DNA of 34,041 nt from Sphingomonadaceae bacterium. Lineage in GTDB: Bacteria > Pseudomonadota > Alphaproteobacteria > Sphingomonadales > Sphingomonadaceae. The translations under genes and the position numbers were made by a program. Positions 24,816 to 32,962 of this stretch are shown here, in pieces (position 1 is the stretch's first letter; each line of letters begins with the position of its first letter). Under the pieces are notes generated by a model. It was not told where the DNA came from. It saw only the letters and a list, made by a program, of their open reading frames with translations, and did not search any database. The stretch covers positions 1 through 34,041 of the forward strand of contig JANXUP010000163.1 in assembly GCA_025356175.1 (NCBI GenBank), in the 5' to 3' direction.

Positions 24816-25681
24816 GAGAGTACCCTTCCGGCGACCGCCTGCAGTTTTGCCACCAGTTGGGGATCGCGCGCTTCAGGGTCCGTCATGATCGCGTTGTCGA
24901 GCGCGCGGTCGATTGGGCTGGGCGTCCGTTCTGCGGCAAGCGAAGCAGCGAAACGCGCGACAATCCGGCGGGCCAATTCAGCGTTGCGGTGAACCACTTC
25001 GATCACATTGCTCGCCTCGGCCCCGGCGTCATCGCCGCGCCAGCTGTCATAATCGGTAACCATGCCCAGCATCGCATAGGGCAATTCGGCCTCGCGCGCG
25101 AGCCGCGCTTCGGGCATCCCGGTCATCCCGGTCACGTCCCCGCCCCACTTGCGATAAAGCCGGCTTTCGGCGCGGGTCGAGAATTGCGGACCGTCGATTG
25201 CGATATAGCAACCGCCATTGTGCACCGCAGCCTCCTCCGCCCGGGCCGCATCGACCAGTGCCGCGCTCAGCCGCGAGCAGACCGGGTCAGCCAGGCTGAC
25301 ATGGGCGACGAGGCCCGGCCCGAAGAAACTGCCCGCGCGCGTAGTCGTCCGGTCGATGAACTGGTCAACCGCAACGAAGCTGCCCGGAGCGAATGCAGCG
25401 TTGAGCGAACCGATTGCCGAGAGCGCGACCAGATCGGTCACCCCGCAGCGCTTCAGCACGTCGATGTTGGCGCGGTAATTCACTGCGCCTGGCGGCAAGG
25501 CATGTCCCGCCCCGTGACGCGGCAGGAAGGTGAAGCGCACCCCGCTCAGCGTTCCGGTCGTGACCGCTGCCGAGGGCAACCCGAACGGGCTCGCCACCTC
25601 GATCTCCTGCGCGCCATCCAGCGTCAGTCCGGCGGCCAGACCGGAACCGCCAATTACTCCGATGTGCCAGCGATCCGACAT
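24812..25681 (-). CDS. mtnP: S-methyl-5'-thioadenosine phosphorylase (MTAP-type)
   Basis: A 289-residue nucleoside phosphorylase that releases adenine and 5-methylthioribose-1-phosphate from MTA. Motifs in order: GVIGGSGL (8-15), the phosphate loop PRHGAGH (about 54-60), NYRANI, IDGPQFSTRAES and MTGMPEARLAREAELPYA. Last comes TDYDSW, whose aspartates contact the adenine amino group in MTAP. That last motif favours MTAP over the related methylthioinosine phosphorylase. Specificity is inferred. It overlaps tetR by one base (TAATG) and maiA by four, an odd position for a purine/methionine-salvage gene. Confidence 0.9.
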   Translation of the reverse strand: MSDRWHIGVIGGSGLAAGLTLDGAQEIEVASPFGLPSAAVTTGTLSGVRFTFLPRHGAGHALPPGAVNYRANIDVLKRCGVTDLVALSAIGSLNAAFAPGSFVAVDQFIDRTTTRAGSFFGPGLVAHVSLADPVCSRLSAALVDAARAEEAAVHNGGCYIAIDGPQFSTRAESRLYRKWGGDVTGMTGMPEARLAREAELPYAMLGMVTDYDSWRGDDAGAEASNVIEVVHRNAELARRIVARFAASLAAERTPSPIDRALDNAIMTDPEARDPQLVAKLQAVAGRVLS

Positions 25682-26322
25682 TACCTGGCGAGGATGCCTG
25701 CCATGATGAAGTCAATGCAGTGTTCGCGGTACCGGTCGCGCAGCGCTTCGGTCAGCAGCTCGGTGTCATAGCAATGCTTAAGCACCAGCCGCGAGGCGAA
25801 GAACCGGTCGCAGGCGCCGGTCACGGTGAAATAGAACAGCTGCGGATCGACATTGCGGAACAGGCCTTGCTTGACCCCGTCCTCGATCAGCCGATCATAG
25901 GCGCGGCTCAGCGGGGTCAGGTAGGAATCGGCGATCCGGTGAGCTTCCTCATCATCGCTTTCGCGCACCAGCCGCATCAGCAACCGGTTGAGGTACGGCG
26001 TCTTGTAATAGGTATCGACCACCGCACCGATATGCCGGCTGAGCCGCACGTCGGGGGCCATGTCCTTGGCCATCAGCGCGTCGACTTCATGGACGATGCC
26101 GTCCATATCACGGTCAAGCAGGGCCTTCATCAGCCCGGCCTTGTTGCCAAAGTAATACTTGACCAGCGCCGAGTTGAGCCCCGAGCGGAGCGACAGCTCG
26201 CTCAGCGAAATATCGACGATGTCGCCCTCGCGCATGATCGTCGAGGCGGTTTCGAGCAAGTGTTCGCGCGCACCAGCGGGCGGTTCGGTAGAGGCGGGTG
26301 CTTGTTCGATGGCCTGGCTCAT
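25681..26322 (-). CDS. TetR family transcriptional regulator
   Basis: A 213-residue TetR-type repressor. After a ~17-residue Pro/Ala-rich leader, the HTH runs from AREHLLETASTIMREGDIVDIS to SELSLRSGLNSALVKYYFGNK (about residues 18-62), ending in the typical YYFGNKAGL. The remaining helical ligand-binding domain contains RLLMRLVRE and DPQLFYFTVTGACDRFF. It is encoded inside the operon: its ATG overlaps the crotonase stop by four bases and its TAA overlaps the mtnP start. The palindrome upstream of the thiolase gene is the likely site. The ligand may be an acyl-CoA, but nothing in the sequence proves it. Confidence 0.9.
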   Translation of the reverse strand: MSQAIEQAPASTEPPAGAREHLLETASTIMREGDIVDISLSELSLRSGLNSALVKYYFGNKAGLMKALLDRDMDGIVHEVDALMAKDMAPDVRLSRHIGAVVDTYYKTPYLNRLLMRLVRESDDEEAHRIADSYLTPLSRAYDRLIEDGVKQGLFRNVDPQLFYFTVTGACDRFFASRLVLKHCYDTELLTEALRDRYREHCIDFIMAGILAR

Positions 26323-27191
26323 TTGTAAGGCGGCTCCTCACCCCACCATGGGTAGAAATCGGGCATATCGCCAGAAACCCGTAGCGGAAAGTCAGGCGCG
26401 CGCTTTTCGAGAAAGCTTTGCACACCTTCCTTCGCATCGGCACCCTTGGACAGGCGATAGATCGCCCGGCTATCGACCTTGTGCGCTTCCATCGGATGAT
26501 CGCCCGAAGGGATCCGCCACAGCATTGCACGGGTCATCGCCACCGACACTGCCGAGGTGTTCTCGGCGATTTCGCGGGCCAGCCCGCGCGCCGCATCGAT
26601 CAGTTCGCCTTGCGGATGGACCGACCGGACCAACCCGCCACGCAGCGCTTCCTGAGCATCGAAGATGCGCCCGGTCATGCACCATTCGAGCGCCTGACCC
26701 ACCCCGACAATCTTGGGCAGAAACCAGCTCGAACACGCCTCGGGCACGATCCCGCGCCGCGCGAAGACGAAGCCGTAACGGGCGTTGTCGCTGGCGAGGC
26801 GGATGTCCATCGGTAGCTGCATGGTAATGCCCACGCCCACCGCCGCGCCGTTGCAGGCGGAGATCAGCGGCTTCTTCGACTGGTAGAGCCGCAACGTGAG
26901 CAGCCCGCCGCCATCGCGCACCCGCGGGTCGGACAAGTCCGACACCGGCTCGCCGCTGGCGAACACGGCCCGGCCATCGTCGGGTGTCAGATCGGCCCCG
27001 GCGCAAAACGCCCGCTCGCCTGCACCGGTGAAGATAACCGCGCGCACGCTGTCATCCGCATCGGTGCGGTCCATCGCGTCGATGATCTCGTTCATCATCG
27101 TGCCGGTGAAGGCGTTCATCTTCTCCGGGCGGTTGAGCGTCAGCGTGGCAATGCCCTCGCTGATGTCGAGGTCGATCTGACTGTAGCCCAT
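26319..27191 (-). CDS. Crotonase-family enoyl-CoA hydratase/isomerase
   Basis: A 290-residue crotonase-fold protein acting on acyl-CoA esters. LNRPEKMNAFTG is near residue 20. The oxyanion-hole regions are AFCAGADLT (61-69) and NGAAVGVGITMQ (114-125). The two hydratase glutamates are missing: Thr123 occupies the first position and Phe143 the second. A Glu is present at 151 in VPEACSSWFLPKIVG, which resembles delta3-delta2-enoyl-CoA isomerases of the ECI2 type. Isomerase activity is therefore as likely as hydration. I use the ATG at 27191 (MGYSQIDLD), one base after the SDR stop codon; a longer frame to 27254 would overlap the SDR gene. Confidence 0.88.
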   Translation of the reverse strand: MGYSQIDLDISEGIATLTLNRPEKMNAFTGTMMNEIIDAMDRTDADDSVRAVIFTGAGERAFCAGADLTPDDGRAVFASGEPVSDLSDPRVRDGGGLLTLRLYQSKKPLISACNGAAVGVGITMQLPMDIRLASDNARYGFVFARRGIVPEACSSWFLPKIVGVGQALEWCMTGRIFDAQEALRGGLVRSVHPQGELIDAARGLAREIAENTSAVSVAMTRAMLWRIPSGDHPMEAHKVDSRAIYRLSKGADAKEGVQSFLEKRAPDFPLRVSGDMPDFYPWWGEEPPYK

Positions 27192-27192
27192 C

Positions 27193-27975
27193 TCAGCGCG
27201 GTGCCATGCGGATGCCGCCGTCGAGGCGGACGTCTTCACCGTTGAAGTAGCCATTCTCGATCATGCACATGGCGAGATTGGCGTATTCATCGGGAATGCC
27301 CAGCCGCTTGGGGTTGAGCACGGTTGCGCCCAGCGCATCGCGCACGTTCTGCGGCGCGCCGGCGAGCAAGGGCGTGTCGAAGATGCCCGGCAGGATCGTG
27401 TTGACGCGGATCTTTTCGCTGGCGAGGTCGCGCGCGATGGGGAGCGTCATGCCGACCACCCCGCCCTTCGATGCCGAGTAAGCCGCCTGGCCCATCTGGC
27501 CATCCTCGGCCGCAACCGAAGCGGTGTTGACGATCGCGCCGCGTTCGCCGTCGTCCATCGATTCGAGGCTAAGCATCCCCGCCGCCGACTTGGCGATGCA
27601 GCGGAAGGTGCCGACCAGATTGATCTGCACGATCCAGTTGAAGGCATCCAAGGGGAAGTGCTTGATCGAGCCGTCTTCCTTCGAGCGGCTGGCAGTTTTG
27701 ATCGCGTTGCCGGTGCCGGCGCAGTTGACCAGGATCCGCTCCTGCCCGTGGGCTGCGCGCGCCTTGGCGAACCCGGCGTCGACCGAGGCATCGTCGGTCA
27801 CATTGACCTCGCAGAAGATCCCGCCGATTTCGGCGGCGACGGCCATGCCCTTTTCTTCCTGCAGGTCGAACAGCGCGACTTTGACACCCTTGGCGGCAAG
27901 CGCGCGGGCAGTCGCAGCGCCAAGGCCGGATGCACCGCCAGTGACCACGGCAGCGACTGTGTTATCAAGCTTCAT
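27193..27975 (-). CDS. SDR family oxidoreductase, 3-hydroxyacyl-CoA dehydrogenase type II-like
   Basis: A 260-residue short-chain dehydrogenase. The cofactor motif is TGGASGLG (12-19), with Asp37 in ALFDLQ favouring NAD. The catalytic set is Asn119, Ser153, Tyr166 and Lys170 (YSASK). The two-residue insertions and LSLESMDDGERGAIVNTASVAAEDGQ match the HSD17B10/3-hydroxyacyl-CoA dehydrogenase II type, which oxidises short-chain 3-hydroxyacyl-CoA. Its place between a thiolase and a crotonase supports that role. A palindromic repeat separates it from the thiolase gene; its stop is one base from the crotonase start. Confidence 0.88.
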   Translation of the reverse strand: MKLDNTVAAVVTGGASGLGAATARALAAKGVKVALFDLQEEKGMAVAAEIGGIFCEVNVTDDASVDAGFAKARAAHGQERILVNCAGTGNAIKTASRSKEDGSIKHFPLDAFNWIVQINLVGTFRCIAKSAAGMLSLESMDDGERGAIVNTASVAAEDGQMGQAAYSASKGGVVGMTLPIARDLASEKIRVNTILPGIFDTPLLAGAPQNVRDALGATVLNPKRLGIPDEYANLAMCMIENGYFNGEDVRLDGGIRMAPR

Positions 27976-27998
27976 TCAAATTCTCCTTGTCATTCACT

Positions 27999-28122
27999 GG
28001 TCCTTCGAGACGCCTCTGCTTGCGGCTTCGGCTCTTCAGGACGAACGGAGGTTTCGGGAATTTTTCCCCTCCCCGTTCGTCCTGAGGAGGTGAGGACTTG
28101 GTCCGAACCGTCTCGAAGGATC
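27999..28122. repeat. REP-like inverted repeat between thiolase and SDR
   Basis: The left arm begins GGTCCTTCGAGACG and ends CTTCAGGACGAACGGAGG. The right arm begins CCCCGTTCGTCCTGAGGAGG and ends CGTCTCGAAGGATC. They are inverted copies around a central GGGAA-TTT-TTCCC palindrome (28056-28068). The right arm reaches into the thiolase TGA stop. It matches the element at 3043-3137 in its arm sequences. Confidence 0.8.
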
Positions 28123-29293
28123 AAACCATCTCTACTATCGTCACGTTGGCGACCCCGCCGCCTTCGCACATCGTCTGCAAACCGTACTTCTTGCCCCGCG
28201 CCTTGAGGCCGTGGAGCAGCGTCGCCAACAGCTTGGTACCCGAAGCGCCGAGCGGATGGCCCAGCGCAATCGCGCCGCCGTTGACGTTGAGCTTCGCCGG
28301 GTCGGCCCCGGTGTGTTTGAGCCATGCCAGCGGCACCGAAGCGAAGGCTTCGTTGACTTCGTATAAGTCGATGTCGGCCATGCTCAACCCAGCGCGGGCG
28401 AGCGCCTTGTCGGTCGCGAACAGCGGTTCTTCCAGCATGATCACCGGATCGCCGGCAGTCACCGCGAGCGTATGAACACGCGCCAGCGGGGTCAGGTTAT
28501 ACCGCTTCAGCGCCTCTTCGGAGACCACCAGCACTGCCGACGAACCATCGCAGATCTGGCTCGAGGTCGCGGCAGTCAGCGCGCCGCCTTCGCTCAGCAG
28601 CTTGACCCCCGCGATGCCTTCGAACGTGGCGTCAAACCGGATGCCTTCATCGATTGTGTGCAGCGCCGCGCCATCGGGGGTTTCGATTGAAATGGGCACG
28701 ATCTCGCCCGCAAAAGCACCGGACTTGGTCGCGGCGATGGCCTTCTGGTGGCTCTCGTAGGCAAACCGGTCGAGATCGTCCTTGGTCAGGCCGTGCTTCC
28801 TGACGATCATCTCGGCCCCGGCGAACTGGGTCCAGCCGGGCCCGGGATAGTTCTCGGCGATCCCCGGCGAGCGCGAGCTGCCCATGCCTTCCTTGAGGTA
28901 GAGCATGGTGGTCGAGCCCATCGGCACCCGGCTCATGCTTTCGACCCCGGCGGCGATTACCACGTCCTGGGTGCCGCTCATCACCGCCTGCGCGGCAAAC
29001 TGGATCGCCTGCTGAGACGAACCGCACTGGCGGTCGATCGTGACCGCCGGGACCGAGCGCGGCAATACCTTGGAGGCAAGCACCGCGTTGCGCCCGACCT
29101 GATTGGCCTGCTCGCCGCCCTGCCCGACGCAGCCCATGATCACGTCTTCGATTGCCGCCGGATCGATCCCGCTGCGGGTGACCAGCGCATCGAGCGTCGC
29201 CGCGGCCAGATCGACCGGATGAATCCCCGCCAGCTTGCCTCCGCGCCGGCCCCCGGCGGTCCGCACGGCATCGACTATGTAGGCTGTCGCCAT
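28121..29293 (-). CDS. Acetyl-CoA acetyltransferase / thiolase
   Basis: A 390-residue thiolase. The nucleophile is Cys90 (TIDRQCGSSQQA), with His346 (GGAIALGHPLGASG) and Cys376 (MCEGGGVANVTIVE); the spacing matches known thiolases to within two residues. It would cleave or form acetoacetyl-CoA or other 3-ketoacyl-CoA. Chain-length preference is not readable. It is the first gene of the leftward catabolic block and has a palindromic candidate operator 27 bases upstream of the ATG. With MaiA/FahA downstream, it could take acetoacetate (after CoA transfer by an enzyme not in this window) to acetyl-CoA. Confidence 0.93.
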   Translation of the reverse strand: MATAYIVDAVRTAGGRRGGKLAGIHPVDLAAATLDALVTRSGIDPAAIEDVIMGCVGQGGEQANQVGRNAVLASKVLPRSVPAVTIDRQCGSSQQAIQFAAQAVMSGTQDVVIAAGVESMSRVPMGSTTMLYLKEGMGSSRSPGIAENYPGPGWTQFAGAEMIVRKHGLTKDDLDRFAYESHQKAIAATKSGAFAGEIVPISIETPDGAALHTIDEGIRFDATFEGIAGVKLLSEGGALTAATSSQICDGSSAVLVVSEEALKRYNLTPLARVHTLAVTAGDPVIMLEEPLFATDKALARAGLSMADIDLYEVNEAFASVPLAWLKHTGADPAKLNVNGGAIALGHPLGASGTKLLATLLHGLKARGKKYGLQTMCEGGGVANVTIVEMV

Positions 29294-29319
29294 TGTCCCG
29301 AGTCCCTTTGTGAGTTGAT

Positions 29320-29335
29320 TTAATCGAACGATTAA
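29320..29335 (-). promoter_or_regulatory. Palindrome upstream of thiolase, candidate TetR operator
   Basis: TTAATCG and CGATTAA are perfect 7-base arms with a 2-base centre, 27 bases upstream of the thiolase ATG. The size and symmetry suit a TetR-family dimer, and the operon encodes one. The assignment is inference from position and symmetry. Confidence 0.6.
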
Positions 29336-29626
29336 GGGGCGCCGCCCGCACCGTCAAGCGGCACCCGAGTGGCAGGGCCGCGCCATTAACTGCGAATGGA
29401 TCGCAAACTGTTGTCGAATTGCCACAATGCGCACGAAACTTTCGGCGGCACCTTTAACTGTTTACATCACGGGCAGCTTTCGACAATCACTGCTACATCT
29501 GCGGTCGGGGAGGATCGCGGGGGCAAAGCCGCGCCGTGGCGCGGCACGAGAGCTTCCAGCGTCACTCCCTCGACCGATTGCCCCGCAGCGTATGTTCGCG
29601 GCGGGTTGAACCAAGGGGCCACAAAA
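29336..29626 (+). promoter_or_regulatory. Long leader/promoter region of the TonB-dependent receptor gene
   Basis: About 290 bases without a convincing gene. An in-frame extension of the receptor gene back to 29396 is open but has no signal-peptide or family character, so I treat it as untranslated. It contains a perfect hairpin, GCCGCGC-CGTG-GCGCGGC (29528-29545), about 80 bases before the receptor start. I see no secure -35/-10 pair and no recognisable riboswitch. Confidence 0.4.
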
Positions 29627-32600
29627 GTGAAATCTTTCAGGAAATCTGCACTCAGCCTTGAGACTGCGGCGCTGGCAATTGCGCTGGCCGGTCTGGGCCA
29701 TGCGAGCACTGCATCCGCGCAGGCAGCCGCTCCGGCTCCCGCCGCCGACTGCGTCGACGCGGATGGCAACGGCACCTGCGACAGCGATGAAGTTTCGCAG
29801 CAGATCGTGGTTACCGGTTCGCGCATCCGGCGTCCGAACCTTGAATCGACCGTCCCGATCACCTCGATCTCGGGCGAAAACTTCTTTCAGCAGGGTCAGA
29901 CCAACATCGGTGACGCGCTGAACGACCTGCCGCAGCTGCGCAGCACCTTCTCCCAGCAGAATCCGGGCTCGGGCATCGGCATCGCCGGCCTCAGCCTGCT
30001 CGATCTGCGCGGCCTCGGCACGCAGCGTACCCTGGTTCTGGTCAACGGCCGCCGCCACGTTCCGGCCGACATTCTCAACAACGCGGTATCGGTGGACGTC
30101 AACTCGATCCCGAACGACCTGATCGAACGCGTCGACATCGTCACCGGCGGCGATTCGGCGATTTACGGTTCGGATGCGATCGCCGGCGTGGTCAACTTCG
30201 TGCTGCGCCAGAACTACAGCGGCCTGCAGATCCGCGGCCAGGCCGGCGTTACCGAAAAGGGCTTCGGCGGTAACCAGTACGTCTCGGCAATGTGGGGTCA
30301 CAACTTCGCTGACGGTCGCGGCAACATCACGCTGCACGGCGAATATGCCCGGACCGAGCGCGTGTTTGCATCGGACGTTCCGGCATTCCGCACCAACAAC
30401 AACTTCCTCGTGGTCGACGCTGACGGCGGAGCCGGGATCGTCAACGGCGGCGACGGGTTCCCCGATCGCCAGTTCTTCACCAACATCAGCAGCACGACGA
30501 TCCATTACGGCGGCCTCATTCCGATCAACCAGAAGAACGTGCCGAATGCGGGCGCATGCGGCAACGCCACCACTGCCAACAACGGCGCGCCAAATACTGC
30601 CGGTACTGCTTTCAACTGCACCTATATCTTTACACCCGATGGCCGCCTGACGGCGCAGACCGGGACTCGCTTCGGCACCGGGCTGAACAGCTCGATTGTC
30701 AACTCGAACGGCCAGACCGGCCGCGAAGGCAAGACGGTTTCAGTGCTACCGTTCACCGAGCGCTTCAACTTCAACATGCTGGCGCACTACGAATTCTCGC
30801 CGGCGGCAACGGTGTTTGTCGAAGCCAAATGGAACCGCGTCAACGCGCTCGGCAATAATGCCGGACCGTCGTTCAACCAGGGTACCGGCGGTACGACCGA
30901 CTTCCGCGAACGTCCGCGGCTCGACAACCCGTTCCTCAATCCGGCCGATCGCGCCACGCTTGCTACCCTGATCCTGGCCTCGCAGTGTCGGCCCGACCTT
31001 CAGGTTATCTGCCCAGTTCAGACCAATATTGCACCTCCCCCGCCCCCGGGCACGCCTCCTCCACCTCCCATTTTCATCCCTGGCAACCTGACAGCTGCAG
31101 ACCAAGCCAACATTGCCAATGGCAGCTTCCGCTTCGTCGATGCCCGCAACCTGCTCGATGTCGGTCTGCGCGACGAAAGGTTCCAGCGCGATACCTGGCG
31201 CGTGGTCGGCGGCCTGAAGGGCACGTTCAACAACGACTGGAACTACGAATTTTCGCTCAACTACGGCAAGTTCAAGGAGCACGTCACCACCGACGGGTTC
31301 ATCGATCGCCAGCGCTTTGCACTTGCGATGGACGCCGGGCGCAATCCGGTTACCGGGGCGATCCAGTGCCGTTCGCAGTTCGATCCGGCCTCGGCCGTGC
31401 CGTTGGTCGGATTCGCTGGCAGTGCTACAGTAAACGCTGCCCGTCTGGCTGCCGATATTGCTGCCTGCGTACCCTACAACCCATTCGGCACCCCGGACAA
31501 CACCGCCTCTGTCGCTTACTTCGCGCGCGAGTTCACCGCGAAATCGAGCCTGAGTCAGTTCGTTGCCTCGGCCTTCGTCTCGGGCGATACCAGCGGGTTC
31601 TTCAACTTCCAGGGCGGCCCGATCGGCTTCGCGGTTGGGGCTGAGTATCGCCGTGAGACTGCCCGGTATGAGCAGGATCCCTTCGTCAGCGGCGGCTTTA
31701 CCAACGGCGTCTCGATCCCGACTTTCGCTCCGACCCCGTTCGAAGTGAAGGAAGCCTACACCGAACTCCGTTTGCCGATTCTCAAGGACGTGCCGTTTTT
31801 CAAGGAACTGACCTTCAGTGGCGCTGCTCGCGTCGCTCAGTACCAAGGCAAGGTCGGTACGCAGTGGGCCTACAACTTCGGGGCTGACTGGGCACCGATC
31901 GACGATATCCGCTTCCGCGCCAATTACAGCCGCGCGGTGCGTGCGCCGAACGTTTCGGAAACCGGCTTCCCGCTGGTCCCGAACTTCTCGAACGGGTTTG
32001 TCGATCCGTGCAACCCGGCCAATATCGGGACCGGCGTCCGCGCCGCGAACTGCCTCGCCGATCTTGGACCGCTGCTCTCTAACCTGACGAACATCACTCA
32101 GTCGTTGCCGATCGTCAGCGGGTCGAACCCGAACCTGGTTTCGGAAAAATCGACCTCGTACACCTACGGCGTGGTGATCCAGCCGCGCTGGATACCGGGG
32201 ATGAGCCTCTCGGTCGACTACTACAACATCCGAGTGAAGGGTGTTATTGCCAACATCGCGCCGCAGACACTGGTCAACCAATGCTACGATTCGCCGACGC
32301 TGGCCAATATCTTCTGCTCGCAGTTCACCCGTTTCCGCGGTCCCGGCACGGGCCCACTGGGTGAAGTCGCGGGCCGAATCCTCGGCAACTCGCTGATCAG
32401 CGCACCGCTCAACTTTGCGGCTCGCGTGCGGCGCGGGATCGATGTCGACTTCTCGTACCGCCACAAGTTCGGCGGGCTCGATTTCGATACCAGCCTGATC
32501 TACGTCCACACCCTGACCAGCAGCAACTATCAGGATCCGACCAATCCGAACTTTGAAACCCGAGTGCTGGGTCAGCTGGGCGATCCGAAGGATGAGTTCC

Positions 32601-32938
32601 GCTGGGACTTCAACTTCGGCGTCGGGCCGGTCACGCTGGGCTACCGGGCACACTACATCGGCCCGATGTTCTTCAATGGCTACGCCACTTCGTTCTCGAT
32701 CAACGGACTACCGCCGACGGACATCGATTCGTTCCCGAACCTGAAGTTCCCGTCGGTCTGGTACCACGATGTGCGGATCGATTTCGAAGTCGCCAAGTCG
32801 TACAAGTTCTATGTCGGGGTCGACAACATCCTGGGCCAGGGCGTGCCGCAGGGCGCGACCACGGCGACAGGTTCGGGCAGCGCGATCTACTCGTTCCGCG
32901 GCCGCAACTTCTACGCAGGCTTCCGCGCCCGCTTCTAA
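29627..32938 (+). CDS. TonB-dependent outer-membrane receptor
   Basis: A 1103-residue ligand-gated outer-membrane transporter, large for the family. The GTG start at 29627 has AAGGGG nine bases upstream and gives a proper signal peptide ending AQA at residue 33. Residues 42-55 form a Cys-flanked EF-hand-like loop (Asp44, Asp46, Asn48, Gly49, Asp52, Glu55). The TonB box/plug starts at QQIVVTGSRIRRPN (58-71), and the plug contains TLVLVNGRRHVP and ERVDIVTGGDSAIYGSDAIAG. The barrel includes a Pro-rich insert at 470-481 and ends in GFRARF with the terminal Phe needed for outer-membrane insertion. The substrate is unknown. It is a single gene with its own terminator. Confidence 0.93.
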   Translation: MKSFRKSALSLETAALAIALAGLGHASTASAQAAAPAPAADCVDADGNGTCDSDEVSQQIVVTGSRIRRPNLESTVPITSISGENFFQQGQTNIGDALNDLPQLRSTFSQQNPGSGIGIAGLSLLDLRGLGTQRTLVLVNGRRHVPADILNNAVSVDVNSIPNDLIERVDIVTGGDSAIYGSDAIAGVVNFVLRQNYSGLQIRGQAGVTEKGFGGNQYVSAMWGHNFADGRGNITLHGEYARTERVFASDVPAFRTNNNFLVVDADGGAGIVNGGDGFPDRQFFTNISSTTIHYGGLIPINQKNVPNAGACGNATTANNGAPNTAGTAFNCTYIFTPDGRLTAQTGTRFGTGLNSSIVNSNGQTGREGKTVSVLPFTERFNFNMLAHYEFSPAATVFVEAKWNRVNALGNNAGPSFNQGTGGTTDFRERPRLDNPFLNPADRATLATLILASQCRPDLQVICPVQTNIAPPPPPGTPPPPPIFIPGNLTAADQANIANGSFRFVDARNLLDVGLRDERFQRDTWRVVGGLKGTFNNDWNYEFSLNYGKFKEHVTTDGFIDRQRFALAMDAGRNPVTGAIQCRSQFDPASAVPLVGFAGSATVNAARLAADIAACVPYNPFGTPDNTASVAYFAREFTAKSSLSQFVASAFVSGDTSGFFNFQGGPIGFAVGAEYRRETARYEQDPFVSGGFTNGVSIPTFAPTPFEVKEAYTELRLPILKDVPFFKELTFSGAARVAQYQGKVGTQWAYNFGADWAPIDDIRFRANYSRAVRAPNVSETGFPLVPNFSNGFVDPCNPANIGTGVRAANCLADLGPLLSNLTNITQSLPIVSGSNPNLVSEKSTSYTYGVVIQPRWIPGMSLSVDYYNIRVKGVIANIAPQTLVNQCYDSPTLANIFCSQFTRFRGPGTGPLGEVAGRILGNSLISAPLNFAARVRRGIDVDFSYRHKFGGLDFDTSLIYVHTLTSSNYQDPTNPNFETRVLGQLGDPKDEFRWDFNFGVGPVTLGYRAHYIGPMFFNGYATSFSINGLPPTDIDSFPNLKFPSVWYHDVRIDFEVAKSYKFYVGVDNILGQGVPQGATTATGSGSAIYSFRGRNFYAGFRARF

Positions 32939-32962
32939 TCGCGGGTCGATTGTCCAAGATTG

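Noticed and set aside
29396..29626. A 77-codon N-terminal extension of the TonB receptor
   Set aside because: The signal peptide begins at the GTG at 29627 with a good ribosome-binding site; an extension would bury it.
30746..32653. A 635-codon open frame on the minus strand opposite the TonB receptor
   Set aside because: It is a GC-rich shadow of the receptor gene: Arg/Ala/Val/Asp-rich with no domain, signal or ribosome-binding site, and the forward frame has clear family motifs.
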